From Hyphomonadaceae bacterium (GTDB taxonomy: Bacteria > Pseudomonadota > Alphaproteobacteria > Caulobacterales > Hyphomonadaceae), in the NCBI GenBank assembly GCA_030696545.1, contig JAUYSA010000157.1, forward strand, positions 1 to 42,636: 42,636 nucleotides of DNA, in the 5' to 3' direction. The notes beneath the pieces were generated by a model that was not told the origin of the DNA, did not search any database, and saw nothing but the letters and a program-made list of their open reading frames with translations. Positions 16,583 through 24,741 of this stretch are shown here, one piece after another. The translations under genes and the position numbers were made by a program. The number at the start of each line of letters is the position of its first letter. Position 1 is the stretch's first letter.

Positions 16583-17881
16583 TCAGGTTTCGAGCGCCTG
16601 CTCAATATCTGCGATCAGATCATCGGGGTTTTCGACGCCGATTGAGAGGCGGATCAGGCTTTCCGTAATCCCAAGCCTCTCGCGGCTCTGCTTGGGCACA
16701 TCCGAATGGGTCATCGCCGCCGGATGCGAGGCGAGCGTTTCAGTGCCGCCGAGGCTCACCGCCAGCTTGATGATCTGAAGCTTGTCCAGAAAGGCGAACG
16801 CATCCTTTTCGCCGCCATCGATCTCGAATGAGAAGGTGGAGCCTGCTGAGACGCACTGACGTTCGAATAGCGGACGATCCGGATGGTCTTTCGGCAGGAA
16901 GCCGAGATACCAGACCGATTTCACACGCGGATGCTTCTGCAGGTAAGCAGCAACCTTACGTGCGCCGAGTTCGGCGGCATCCATCCGCAGCTTCAGGGTC
17001 TCCAGCGAACGCAACAGCAGCCACGCCGTATGGGGATCCGTCATCGTGCCGAAGATGGTGCGGAAAACCGCAACCTGCCCGATCCAGCTGGCGGCGCCGG
17101 AAGCCGCCCCGGCGATCAGATCGGAATGACCGCCCACATACTTGGTGAGTGACGTGACACAGATGTCGGCGCCGAGTGAAAGCGGCTTCTGCCACAGCGG
17201 GCCGAGGAAGGTGTTATCGACGATCACGGGCGGGCGGCCTGCGGGGCCTTTCAGGCTTTCCGATATCTCGCGCGCTACGGCAATGTCGACCAACCCGTTG
17301 GTGGGGTTGGCCGGTGTCTCGACATAGATCGCCCCAACCTTGCCGCCACTCTTGGCCGCCAGCGCCGCCGCCTGTTTCGCTGCCTCGCGGAAGCCTGTCT
17401 CCCCGCCTTCCGCCATGAAGCCGACGCCCTGCGCTCCAAACTGCGGAAGGATGGTGTGAACCAGAAATTCCGTTCCGCCATAGACAGGCTCCGAGAAGAC
17501 GAAGCTGTCGCCCGGCCGAAGGAACGTCATCAGCGTTGTGGAGATCGCCGCCATTCCGGAAGCAAAGGCCAGAGCCTTCTCTGCGCCATCCCAGACAGCA
17601 AGCCGATCTTCCAGAACCTCAAGATTGGGGTTGTTGATGCGCGAATAGATGAGATGCATCTCTTCATCGCGCTTCTTCTCACGAAGACCATAGGCAAGCT
17701 CGAAGGAAGCTTTTCCTTCTTCGGCGTTACGGAAGACGAAGGTGGATGTCTGGAAAAGCGGCGGCTTAAGCGCGCCCTCAGACATGCTGGGTGCGTAGCC
17801 ATAGCCCATCATCAATGTCTCTGGGGAAAGCTCGCGCTCCCCAAGCTTCTTTGAACGATAAGACTTCGGAGGACGTGTCAT
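16583..17881 (-). CDS. Cystathionine gamma-synthase family PLP enzyme
   Basis: This 432-aa protein belongs to the Cys/Met-metabolism PLP fold. Visible motifs are YSRINNPN (79-86, substrate/PLP contacts from the neighbouring subunit) and FASGMAAIST (phosphate loop). Further motifs are YVETPANPTNG, VDNTFLGPLWQKPLSLGAD and SLTKYVGGHSDLIAG, with PLP-lysine 247. A late SLGGTETLASHPAAMTHSDV segment matches gamma-synthases and gamma-lyases. Family members interconvert homocysteine, cystathionine and methionine; whether this one is a synthase, gamma-lyase or sulfhydrylase cannot be told. It sits 86 bp upstream of the P450 on the same strand. Confidence 0.92.
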   Translation of the reverse strand: MTRPPKSYRSKKLGERELSPETLMMGYGYAPSMSEGALKPPLFQTSTFVFRNAEEGKASFELAYGLREKKRDEEMHLIYSRINNPNLEVLEDRLAVWDGAEKALAFASGMAAISTTLMTFLRPGDSFVFSEPVYGGTEFLVHTILPQFGAQGVGFMAEGGETGFREAAKQAAALAAKSGGKVGAIYVETPANPTNGLVDIAVAREISESLKGPAGRPPVIVDNTFLGPLWQKPLSLGADICVTSLTKYVGGHSDLIAGAASGAASWIGQVAVFRTIFGTMTDPHTAWLLLRSLETLKLRMDAAELGARKVAAYLQKHPRVKSVWYLGFLPKDHPDRPLFERQCVSAGSTFSFEIDGGEKDAFAFLDKLQIIKLAVSLGGTETLASHPAAMTHSDVPKQSRERLGITESLIRLSIGVENPDDLIADIEQALET

Positions 17882-17953
17882 GGGCCTGACGATAAGGCTG
17901 TTTCACGTGCGACAAAATGAATTGTTCTGTACTGCCCTTGCCCAAAGCGAGTA

Positions 17954-17973
17954 GTTGAGCGTTATCGTTCAAC
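17954..17973. other. Small inverted repeat between divergent genes
   Basis: GTTGAGCG-TTAT-CGTTCAAC (8 bp with one G-T pair) lies in the 188-bp divergent spacer between the PLP enzyme and sspB. It could be an operator, with no supporting evidence beyond symmetry and position. Confidence 0.3.
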
Positions 17974-18069
17974 GCAACGAGGCGCCGAAAATCGGTTCGC
18001 CTCCGGCTTGAACCTAATTTACCCATCTTGCATGAGGCCTTAGCTCTCAGGGCAAGGCGAGGGAGGGCT

Positions 18070-18582
18070 ATGTTGGACCGGACACCGGGATCCCCCACGG
18101 ATCATATCGGCTATAACGCCCTCACGCAGGCGGCGGCGCGTGGCGTCGTGCGCGCCGTGCTGCAAAACGCGTCGAAAATGGATCGCCTGCCCGGCGACCA
18201 TCATTTCTACGTCACCTTCCGCACACGTATGCAGGGTGTGCAGATGGCTGATCATCTGAAGGATCGCTTCCCTGACGAGATGACGATCGTGATCCAGCAT
18301 CAGTACTGGGACTTTGAAGTCGCTGACGATCATTTCGAGATCATCCTGAAGTTTTCGGGCGTGCCGCAACACATGCGCATCCCGTTTATGGCGGTCAGCC
18401 GCTTCTTTGATCCGTCGGTGAACTTCGGAATGCAGTTCGATACGGATGCTGCAGTTCCCGAGGGGCTGCCCTCGGTTATCGGTGGCGTTAGTGCGGAAAC
18501 ACCCGCAGCCGCGCCGCCCCCGGTGGCGCCCGAGCCCGCCGAAGGCACGGTCGTTTCGCTAGACGCCTTCAGGCGCAAGTGA
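18070..18582 (+). CDS. sspB: ClpXP adaptor SspB, alphaproteobacterial type
   Basis: A 170-aa protein from the ATG at 18070 behind GAGGGAGGGCT. The family signature is HIGYNALTQAAARGVVRAVL, LPGDHHFYVTFRTRMQGVQM, DEMTIVIQHQYWDFEV and MAVSRFFDPSVNFGMQFD. A flexible Pro/Ala-rich linker follows, ending in VVSLDAFRRK, the ClpX-binding tail. SspB tethers tmRNA-tagged proteins to ClpXP. In Caulobacter the homologue reads the ANDNFAEE part of the tag, and here the tag encoded at 13196 has the same ANDNFA core. First gene of a four-gene run; its stop overlaps the next start (GTGA). Confidence 0.93.
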   Translation: MLDRTPGSPTDHIGYNALTQAAARGVVRAVLQNASKMDRLPGDHHFYVTFRTRMQGVQMADHLKDRFPDEMTIVIQHQYWDFEVADDHFEIILKFSGVPQHMRIPFMAVSRFFDPSVNFGMQFDTDAAVPEGLPSVIGGVSAETPAAAPPPVAPEPAEGTVVSLDAFRRK

Positions 18583-19043
18583 GCTCCGAAGACAGCAAAG
18601 TCGAACCACCTCGCCTGACGGACGAGGAGATGCTGGCGCGCTTCGCCAGATCCAAAAAGCGGCCCCCCTGCACCGAAACGGTGGGGATGCGTCTGACGCA
18701 TGTTGATCAGGCGAAGATGACCGCTGGCTTTGAGTTCGAGGCGCGGCAAGATTTCGCCAATCCCACGGGGGCGATCCAGGGTGGTTTCATCGCAGCGATG
18801 CTGGATGAAGCGATGAGCACGACAGCGATCATCGCCTCCAACGTCACCATGAACGCTCCAACACTCGAGATGAAAGTGTCTTTCCTGCGCCCGTTGTTCG
18901 TGGGCAAGGCGAGTGCGGAAGCGCGTATCCTGAAATGGGGCAAGGCAACCTGCTTCATCGAAGCTGAGCTTTTCGATCCAGCAGGACAACTTGTGGCCAA
19001 GGCCAGCGCCACCCAGGCGCCCAAACTGTTCAAACGGTTCTAG
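18579..19043 (+). CDS. Hotdog-fold PaaI-family thioesterase
   Basis: A 154-aa protein starting at the GTG that overlaps the sspB stop by 4 nt. Hotdog core: TAGFEFEARQDFANPTGAIQGGFIAAMLDEAMSTTA (catalytic Gly-Gly loop and helix with DEAM), then LEMKVSFLRPLFVGKASAEARILKWGKATCFIEAELFD. It likely hydrolyses acyl-CoA thioesters in the cytosol; the acyl chain is unknown. The coupling with sspB is positional and does not imply a shared pathway. Confidence 0.88.
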   Translation: MSSEDSKVEPPRLTDEEMLARFARSKKRPPCTETVGMRLTHVDQAKMTAGFEFEARQDFANPTGAIQGGFIAAMLDEAMSTTAIIASNVTMNAPTLEMKVSFLRPLFVGKASAEARILKWGKATCFIEAELFDPAGQLVAKASATQAPKLFKRF

Positions 19044-19093
19044 GCCGCCGGGCGCTTCGTTGACTTCGATCGCCTTTGGCGGGAGGGAAGCGC

Positions 19094-19912
19094 GTGAACA
19101 GGACCCCAGAAATCTGCCAGTCGCATTTGGGCGTCGCTCCCTGGATGGACCCGCTCGCTGCTCGCCTGCCCGGTCTGCAGCCGGTGCAACCGGGCGAGTG
19201 GCTTCAGCGCGATGACGCATTTAGCGGCCAGATGGCCTATCGCGATGCCTTGCTTGCCGAGCGCGCGAGCGAGGTTCTGGCCGGGCCAGCCGAACCAGAC
19301 AAGGCCGAAAGCGATCTGCTCGATGCTGTACTCGCGTGGATCGATACTGACCGTGACTATGCGCGCACAGGCGACACGATCGTGCGCCCGGACGGCGTCG
19401 CCATAGCGATCAATGCGAACCGGCCGTTGGTGACAGCAGCGAGGCTTGTGCAGGAGGACATGCTGATCCTGCAGCCCGGCTCCGACGGCTACACGCTGAC
19501 ATCTGGCGTACTGTGCTTCCCCGCGAGCTGGACCCTTGGCCAGAAGGTCGGTCGCGGCATGATGGGCATCCATCAGCCCGTCGATCGCTACGACGAAGGG
19601 ATGGGAAAGCGCGTGGATCGCGTATTCGCCATGCTGCAGCCGGATCAGGCCGTCTGGCGTGCGAACCTGCTCTGCTACAACGATCCGGAGCTGTTCCAGC
19701 CACGGCTGGAGCATGAACGGCGGCCGTTTGATCGCGACAAGCCTGTATGGGTGCGCGTCGAACGCCAGACATTGCGCCGGCTTGGATCAAGCGCTGCGGT
19801 TGTCTTCACCATCCACACCTGGCTGACGCCGATCGATCGCCTCTCGCCAGAGCAGGCCGCAACCTTGCCCGAGGTCGTCCGCAACGGCGGCAGCATGGGC
19901 GAAACCAACTGA
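19094..19912 (+). CDS. DUF3445 / heme-dependent oxidative N-demethylase-like protein
   Basis: A 272-aa protein from the GTG at 19094, behind GGGAGGGAAGCGC; the longer TTG frame at 19076 overlaps that site. Conserved blocks are GVLCFPASWTLGQKVGRGMMGIHQPVDRYDE and NDPELFQPRLEHERRPF. The end, LWVRVERQTLRRL-like then FTIHTWLTPIDRLSPEQAATL, matches DUF3445, whose characterised member is the heme subunit of an amine N-demethylase. The substrate is unknown. Its TGA overlaps the mug ATG (TGATG), so the two are translationally coupled. Confidence 0.8.
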   Translation: MNRTPEICQSHLGVAPWMDPLAARLPGLQPVQPGEWLQRDDAFSGQMAYRDALLAERASEVLAGPAEPDKAESDLLDAVLAWIDTDRDYARTGDTIVRPDGVAIAINANRPLVTAARLVQEDMLILQPGSDGYTLTSGVLCFPASWTLGQKVGRGMMGIHQPVDRYDEGMGKRVDRVFAMLQPDQAVWRANLLCYNDPELFQPRLEHERRPFDRDKPVWVRVERQTLRRLGSSAAVVFTIHTWLTPIDRLSPEQAATLPEVVRNGGSMGETN

Positions 19913-20433
19913 TGCCGCAGGCGGCAAAAACCCACATTCTTCCGGACCGGCTCGCGCCTGATCTGAAACTCTGGTTTGTCGGCACGGCGGCAGGGCCACG
20001 CTCGGCGGCCGAGCGCGCTTATTATGCGCATCCGGGCAATCGCTTCTGGCGTGCCGTGCATCAGGCCGGGATAACACCGCGACTGCTCGCGCCACACGAA
20101 TACCCGCTGATGCTCGATCTCGGCATCGGGTTGACGGATTTCTGCAAGGTCAGCTGGGGCGTCGACAGTCAGATCGCGAAGGAACATTTCGACGTCGCCA
20201 GCTTCACCCGGAAAGTGAAGCGGCTGAAACCCCGCGCGCTCGCCTTCACCAGCAAGACCGCCGCCAGCCTCTGGCTCGGCCGCGCCACCGGAAAAATCCA
20301 GCCGGGTCGGCAGTCTTTCGCCGATGCCGGCGAGCCAACGATCTTCGTGCTGCCTTCCCCATCGGGACTTGCGACCTCCTATTGGTCGATCAAGCCCTGG
20401 CGAGAGGTCGGTGTATTCCTCAGCAGCTTGTGA
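19912..20433 (+). CDS. mug: Mismatch-specific DNA glycosylase (Mug/UDG superfamily)
   Basis: A 173-aa protein from the ATG at 19912, inside the TGATG overlap. Motif A is degenerate (FVGTAAGPRSAAERAYYAHPGNRFWRAV; the usual GINPG becomes GTAAG), while the HPGNRFW block is intact. Motif B is LPSPSGLATSYW. The family excises uracil, thymine mispairs, ethenocytosine or deoxyinosine to start base-excision repair. The altered motif A is more like the DNA-deoxyinosine-glycosylase branch (inference). Last gene of the sspB run; terminator at 20477-20500. Confidence 0.85.
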   Translation: MPQAAKTHILPDRLAPDLKLWFVGTAAGPRSAAERAYYAHPGNRFWRAVHQAGITPRLLAPHEYPLMLDLGIGLTDFCKVSWGVDSQIAKEHFDVASFTRKVKRLKPRALAFTSKTAASLWLGRATGKIQPGRQSFADAGEPTIFVLPSPSGLATSYWSIKPWREVGVFLSSL

Positions 20434-20476
20434 GTTCTTGAGAGCGGGGGACGCGGCGTAACCTTCGCCCAAGGAT

Positions 20477-20500
20477 AAAGCGCTCCAAAGGCGCTTTTTC
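20477..20500 (+). terminator. Rho-independent terminator after mug
   Basis: Stem AAAGCGC (20477-20483) with GCGCTTT (20491-20497), 7-nt loop, followed by T residues. Confidence 0.8.
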
Positions 20501-20542
20501 TTGTGCCTTCCGCAAGCGCTACCGCTGATAGGGATATACCGC

Positions 20543-21184
20543 ATGATGCATTCAGACATCTCGTCAGACGTGGTGGAAGGCGTGCGCGAGAAGGGACACC
20601 TCGACCGCGCGACCATCGTGAGAACCGCCTTGCGCCTGCTGGATGAGGTCGGGATCGACGGGCTGTCGACGCGCCGGCTGGCGGCGGAACTCGGCATCAA
20701 GAGCGCGTCGCTCTATTGGCACTTCAAGGACAAGGGCGAACTGCTCAACGAGATGTCGGGCGTTATGTTCGAGGAATGCCTGCAACTCGGCGACACCAGC
20801 GATCCCGATTTCGACGCGCTTGAATGGCTGGCCGATGGCGCGCGTTCGATCCGCCGCACCGCTCTTTCCCGCCGCGATGGCGCACAAGTCATGGCCCGCC
20901 CTCGGCCACGGGCCCCGAACACCCGCATCCCGTTCGAGGACAATGTGAAGACGCTGATGCGTTCCGGCCTTGCCGACATGGAAGCACGGCTGACGATGCA
21001 GACGCTTCGTCGCTTCGCTATCGGCGCGGCCATGCAGGAGCAGTCCCCCATTGGAGCAGCCGGCATTGTCGGCACGGGCGACGAGAGTTTCGAGTTCGGC
21101 CTCCAAACCTTCATCGATGGGCTCAAGACCCGGATCGCCGATCGCAACACTGTCGCCAAATCCACGAAACGCGCGCGGAACTAG
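20543..21184 (+). CDS. TetR/AcrR family transcriptional regulator
   Basis: A 213-aa protein starting at tandem ATGs (20543/20546). N-terminal TetR HTH: DRATIVRTALRLLDEVGIDGLSTRRLAAELGIKSASLYWHFKDKGELLNEM (residues 20-70). The C-terminal ligand domain has the TetR-C pattern seen in tetracycline-repressor-like members (RDGAQVMARPRP, LRRFAIGAAMQEQ). A TetR-type regulator normally controls itself or a neighbour, but no efflux or resistance gene is adjacent and the target is unknown. Confidence 0.9.
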   Translation: MMHSDISSDVVEGVREKGHLDRATIVRTALRLLDEVGIDGLSTRRLAAELGIKSASLYWHFKDKGELLNEMSGVMFEECLQLGDTSDPDFDALEWLADGARSIRRTALSRRDGAQVMARPRPRAPNTRIPFEDNVKTLMRSGLADMEARLTMQTLRRFAIGAAMQEQSPIGAAGIVGTGDESFEFGLQTFIDGLKTRIADRNTVAKSTKRARN

Positions 21185-21241
21185 GCTCTTTCTCGCCAAT
21201 TCCGGCACGAAACGACATGCTGCCTCATGCGTTAAGTGGGG

Positions 21242-21964
21242 ATGGCGGAGTGGATCCATCCGAACAGGCATGTTCGCAAGCTTGTCGGCATGGGCATTGT
21301 CACCGTGCTCATGGCGGTATGGGGGTGGTGGCTCTTCAACTGGCTAACGCCCGCGCAGGACAACCCGTTCAAGCCTCTTGAACTCGCCGAACGGCCGGGG
21401 CTTGCCACTGGCTTCAAGCTGGATCGCCTCGCCAAGGACCCGGCGCTGTGCTTCCAGCTGCTGGATGAGGCTGGCGTAAAATACACCCGTGTTGATCGCG
21501 AAGGCCCGCAGCCCCGGTGCGGACTGCACAACGCCCTCACACTCGACCAGTCACTGACCCCTTATTCCAGCACCCTGTCGATGAGCTGCCGTCTCGCGGC
21601 TTCGCTGCACGTCTGGGAGCGCCATGTCGTGATCCCGGCCGCGGAGCGCATTCTGGGCCAGAAGATCGACCGTATCGAAACCATGGGATCTTATTCCTGC
21701 CGGCGGGTGAACAGCGCGAGTGAGGGCCGGTGGAGCCAGCACGCCACGGGCGACGCGGTCGATATCTCTGGCTTCCGGTTGGCCGACGGAACGCGTGTGA
21801 TGATCAAGGACGCCTTCGGCAAGGATACAAGCGAGGGGCGCTTCCTGAAGGAAGTGCGCGACGAGGGCTGCAGGCTTTTCTCAACGACGCTTAGCCCAGA
21901 TTACAACAAACTTCACGCCGACCACCTCCACTTCGACATGGGCTTTTCGACAATCTGCTCGTGA
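21242..21964 (+). CDS. Extensin-like (DUF882/M15-type) peptidase, membrane-anchored
   Basis: About 240 aa from the ATG at 21242 (GTG 6 bp upstream also possible). One N-terminal transmembrane helix (GIVTVLMAVWGWWLFNWL) anchors a periplasmic extensin-like C-terminal domain. Motifs are ETMGSYSCRRVNSASEGRWSQHATGDAVDISGFRL and FLKEVRDEGCRLFSTTLSPDYNKLHADHLHFDMG. The S-x-H-x-x-x-x-x-x-D and H-x-D-H-x-H-x-D positions are the zinc-binding set of M15-like LD/DD-peptidases, so a cell-wall hydrolase role is likely. Confidence 0.88.
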   Translation: MAEWIHPNRHVRKLVGMGIVTVLMAVWGWWLFNWLTPAQDNPFKPLELAERPGLATGFKLDRLAKDPALCFQLLDEAGVKYTRVDREGPQPRCGLHNALTLDQSLTPYSSTLSMSCRLAASLHVWERHVVIPAAERILGQKIDRIETMGSYSCRRVNSASEGRWSQHATGDAVDISGFRLADGTRVMIKDAFGKDTSEGRFLKEVRDEGCRLFSTTLSPDYNKLHADHLHFDMGFSTICS

Positions 21965-22027
21965 GCATTGGCCCGGTGACTGATGCAGCTTCATGACCAC
22001 AGGCTCGGGACATACTATATAGGGAGA

Positions 22028-22729
22028 ATGATCCGCTCGATTGTCATTGCTAGCTTTGTGGCCCTGGCCTCGCCTGCCCTTGCTCAGGTGAGCGAGCCCT
22101 TGCCGCGCTTCGAGGCGCTGGAAAAGCAGCAGCAGATGGTCGAGCAGCGCGAGTTCGACAATCTCGAAACCAACCGCCAGCGTGACATGACACGGTCCGC
22201 TCTGCCCGGGTCGGGCGTCAGCGAGGCGGAGCGCGCGCTTCGCGGATTGCAGTACGACCGCACCCGTGAGGAACGCCTGCTTGAACTCGACCGCGACCGG
22301 CAGCGCGTGCAGCGCGAGCGCGATCTCGCCAACGCGGCCCTGCTGAATGCGCGTATCCCGCCAAACTCCAGTCTGGTTGTGACCGACATCGAGCGCTACA
22401 TCCTGCCGCCTGCGCCGCCGGGAAAATACTATGCCCGCGTCGAGGGACGTTTTGTTCTCGTGGATGAAGCGTCACAGCTCGTGACCAGCATCCTGCCCGT
22501 GCAACCGACTGACCCCACAGCCGATGTGCCGGCGGGACCCCGCCCCTTGCCTGATACAGGCCTGCCCGTCCGCCGCATATCGCCCACATCGGCAAGCGTT
22601 GTTCGCGACTTCCGCGAGCTTTCGCTGCCTGCCCCGCCGCCGGGACAATACTACGCCAGCGTCGATGGCCGGATCGTTCTGGTGGACGGACGAACCGAGC
22701 TGGCGATCAGGGCGATAAACCCCGGCTGA
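22028..22729 (+). CDS. Exported protein with two RcnB-like repeats
   Basis: A 233-aa protein from the ATG at 22028 behind AGGGAGA. Residues 1-20 are a signal peptide (ALASPALAQ). A charged coiled-coil segment follows (about 25-105: EKQQQMVEQREFDNLETNRQR and ERLLELDRDRQRVQRERDLANAAL). Two copies of an RcnB-type unit come after: LPPAPPGKYYARVEGRFVLVD near 125 and LPAPPPGQYYASVDGRIVLVD near 205. RcnB-like proteins are periplasmic; metal homeostasis is the best-known role, but the function here is unknown. Confidence 0.8.
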   Translation: MIRSIVIASFVALASPALAQVSEPLPRFEALEKQQQMVEQREFDNLETNRQRDMTRSALPGSGVSEAERALRGLQYDRTREERLLELDRDRQRVQRERDLANAALLNARIPPNSSLVVTDIERYILPPAPPGKYYARVEGRFVLVDEASQLVTSILPVQPTDPTADVPAGPRPLPDTGLPVRRISPTSASVVRDFRELSLPAPPPGQYYASVDGRIVLVDGRTELAIRAINPG

Positions 22730-22800
22730 TCTGGCTCTACAGACCGCCTCTTGCGCAACGCGAAAACCACCCCCACTCTCATCTCCATCGTCAATCAGCG

Positions 22801-22933
22801 AAAGGAGGTGATCCAATGTCAGTCATTAAGAGCCGGGGCTTTGCCTTGACCAGCGATCTGTCGTTCGGAGCAACCTTCGTTCGCAGCATCGCCTGATCGG
22901 GCTCTGGATCGCCTCCACAACGGGATGGCGATC
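22801..22933 (+). promoter_or_regulatory. Leader RNA with 16S-complementary SD and 16S-mimic anti-SD
   Basis: AAAGGAGGTGATCC (22801-22814) is perfectly complementary to the conserved 16S rRNA 3' end. Downstream, TGGATCGCCTCC (22905-22916) resembles that 16S end itself and can pair with GGAGGTGATCCA (22804-22815) over 12 bp with one G-U, enclosing the small ORF. The same downstream strand can instead pair with GGCGATC (22927-22933). These mutually exclusive pairings, followed by a terminator, look like an RNA switch. Function is inferred. Confidence 0.5.
22816..22896 (+). CDS. 26-aa leader-like micro-ORF with extreme Shine-Dalgarno
   Basis: ATG at 22816, TGA at 22894-22896; the product starts MSVIKSRGFALTSDLSF and ends TFVRSIA. 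Its ribosome-binding site is a 14-nt exact match to the 16S anti-SD region, far stronger than any other in the window. The ORF lies entirely inside the potential SD/anti-SD helix and upstream of a strong terminator. There is no codon run that would mark an amino-acid attenuator. It may be a regulatory leader peptide or a small functional peptide; it is not recognised as a known family. Confidence 0.5.
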   Translation: MSVIKSRGFALTSDLSFGATFVRSIA

Positions 22934-22970
22934 TATTGAAGCCAAGGGGCCTTGCCCCGCTCAATGACGG

Positions 22971-23010
22971 GAAGGGCCGCCGGCAACGCCGCGCGGCCCT
23001 TCTTGTTTTT
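22971..23010 (+). terminator. Strong Rho-independent terminator before the amine oxidase
   Basis: The 10-bp stem GAAGGGCCGC (22971-22980) with GCGGCCCTTC (22993-23002) is followed by TTGTTTTTT. It ends about 90 bp before the amine oxidase start. Confidence 0.85.
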
Positions 23011-23101
23011 TGCCCGCCGGTTTTCGACCGGGCGTCTAATCCCGCGCTTGTTTCCCGAGTCCGGTCTGCCATACATCGTTCCTCATTCCGGGGAGGGATT
23101 G

Positions 23102-24682
23102 ATGGCGCATACCCAGCTGTTCGGGCGTATCCGGCTTGCAATCGCGAGCGCGCGTGCAGCGCTTCCTGACGCACCGCCGCCGGGCCCCCGCGCCATTTCA
23201 CGCCGCTCGATGCTGGCGCTGATGACAGCGGCGGCGGCCTGTACGCCCCGCGAGCAATCGGAGCCGGGCACGCCTGACGCGGTGGCCATTGTCGGCAGCG
23301 GAACGGCTGGACTGGTGACGGCTTGGCGGCTCGCCAATGCGGGCATCGCTTGCGAGATTTTTGAAAGCAGCGGACGCACCGGCGGACGCATGTTCACGCT
23401 GCGCGACTTCACGCCCGAGGGGCAGTTCTGCGAGCTGGGCGGCGAGCTGGTGGATTCGGGCCATGCCGAGCTGATCAAGCTGTGCGAAGAACTGGGCATC
23501 ACCATCCAGCGGCTGCGCCCGGAAGGCAGCGCCGCAAGCGATATCTACGATGTCGGCGGCAAGCCAAGGCTGGCGGGCGACCTGCTTGATCCCGCCGCAC
23601 AGACAGGCGCCTTCCTTCCGGTAGCGGCGCGGATCGCTGCCGATCAGGCCTCCCTGCTCGACGCTGATGACAACTGGACGGCTCGGGCGCTGGAACTCGA
23701 TGCGCTGCCGCTGTCGCAATATCTCGAGAGTCTTGCCAGCTCCACCGAGCGCTGGGTGATCGATCTTCTCGCACTGGCCTATCACGCGGAGTACGGCATT
23801 CCGGTTGACCAGCAATCGTCGCTGAACCTCGTCGACCTCATCGGTACGGAAGCGACGGGCGAATTCGCCATTTTCGGCGACAGCGATGAAGCACATCGCA
23901 TTGCCGGCGGATCGAGCACCCTGCCGGATACGCTGGTCTCGCGTCTGTCAGTCGCTCCGCTGGCGGAGCGCGTGCAGATCAACCTGCGCCACGAGCTTGC
24001 GAACATCGCGTATGAAGGTGACGGCTTCCGTCTGACGTTCAGGAACGAGACCAGGCCGCCGGTCGAACGCAACTTCAAGCGCGTGGTTCTGGCCCTGCCC
24101 TTCACGCGGTTACGCGAAGTAAAAGGACTGGGCGGACTGGGTCTGTCAGCTGACAAGATGAAGGTGATCAACGAGCTCGGCTATGGCGTGAACTCCAAGC
24201 TGATGGTCGGAACCACGTCGCGGCCCTGGACTGGGCAGCTGCTAGGCATCAATTCGCCGCTGACAGGCACGATCTATTCCGACCGCGGATTCCAGGTCGT
24301 GTGGGACACCAGCGCCGGACAGGAAGGCGCGGGCGGCGTGCTGACCAACTTTATCACTGGTGCTGCAGCAAAGACCGAGGAATCTGCCGTGCTGGGCACG
24401 CTTGAGTCTTCGCTCGCATCACTGTCGCCGGATCTGGCGTCGGCGCTGAACACGCGCATCCGGGCGAGCTTCTTCTGGCCGAACCATCCGCACACCAAGG
24501 CGAGTTATGCCGGGCCGCTGGCGGGGCAGTACACCAGCTTCGCGGATCATGCGGCGCGGGCTGAACTCAACAACCGCCTGTTCTTCGCGGGCGAGCACAC
24601 CAGCGCCGGAAGCCAGGGCTTCATGAACGGCGCGGTTGAATCAGGCGAGCGGGTCGCCAGGGAAGTCCTTGCCGCAGGTTAG
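23102..24682 (+). CDS. Tat-exported flavin monoamine oxidase family protein
   Basis: A 526-aa protein from the ATG at 23102 behind GGGGAGGGATTG; the longer frame to 22952 would cross the terminator. A twin-arginine signal (ISRRSMLALMTAAAAC) also contains a possible lipobox cysteine. The FAD Rossmann motif is VAIVGSGTAGLVTAWRLANAGIACEIFE, followed by the amine-oxidase GRTGGRM box and FCELGGELVDSGH. The C-terminal FAD motif is FFAGEHTSAGSQGFMNGAVESGERVA. It oxidises an amine in or facing the periplasm; the substrate is unknown. The leader switch and terminator upstream could control it by read-through. Confidence 0.9.
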   Translation: MAHTQLFGRIRLAIASARAALPDAPPPGPRAISRRSMLALMTAAAACTPREQSEPGTPDAVAIVGSGTAGLVTAWRLANAGIACEIFESSGRTGGRMFTLRDFTPEGQFCELGGELVDSGHAELIKLCEELGITIQRLRPEGSAASDIYDVGGKPRLAGDLLDPAAQTGAFLPVAARIAADQASLLDADDNWTARALELDALPLSQYLESLASSTERWVIDLLALAYHAEYGIPVDQQSSLNLVDLIGTEATGEFAIFGDSDEAHRIAGGSSTLPDTLVSRLSVAPLAERVQINLRHELANIAYEGDGFRLTFRNETRPPVERNFKRVVLALPFTRLREVKGLGGLGLSADKMKVINELGYGVNSKLMVGTTSRPWTGQLLGINSPLTGTIYSDRGFQVVWDTSAGQEGAGGVLTNFITGAAAKTEESAVLGTLESSLASLSPDLASALNTRIRASFFWPNHPHTKASYAGPLAGQYTSFADHAARAELNNRLFFAGEHTSAGSQGFMNGAVESGERVAREVLAAG

Positions 24683-24698
24683 CCTGGAACGCCGGTGC

Positions 24699-24723
24699 GG
24701 TTCATGGGTTAGAAACCCGAACC
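24699..24723. other. Imperfect hairpin upstream of the 60-aa ORF
   Basis: GGTTcaTGGGTT / AACCCgAACC around AGA, between the amine oxidase stop and the small ORF at 24742. It may be a terminator without a T run, or an operator. Confidence 0.35.
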
Positions 24724-24741
24724 AATATGGGAGCACCTGCC

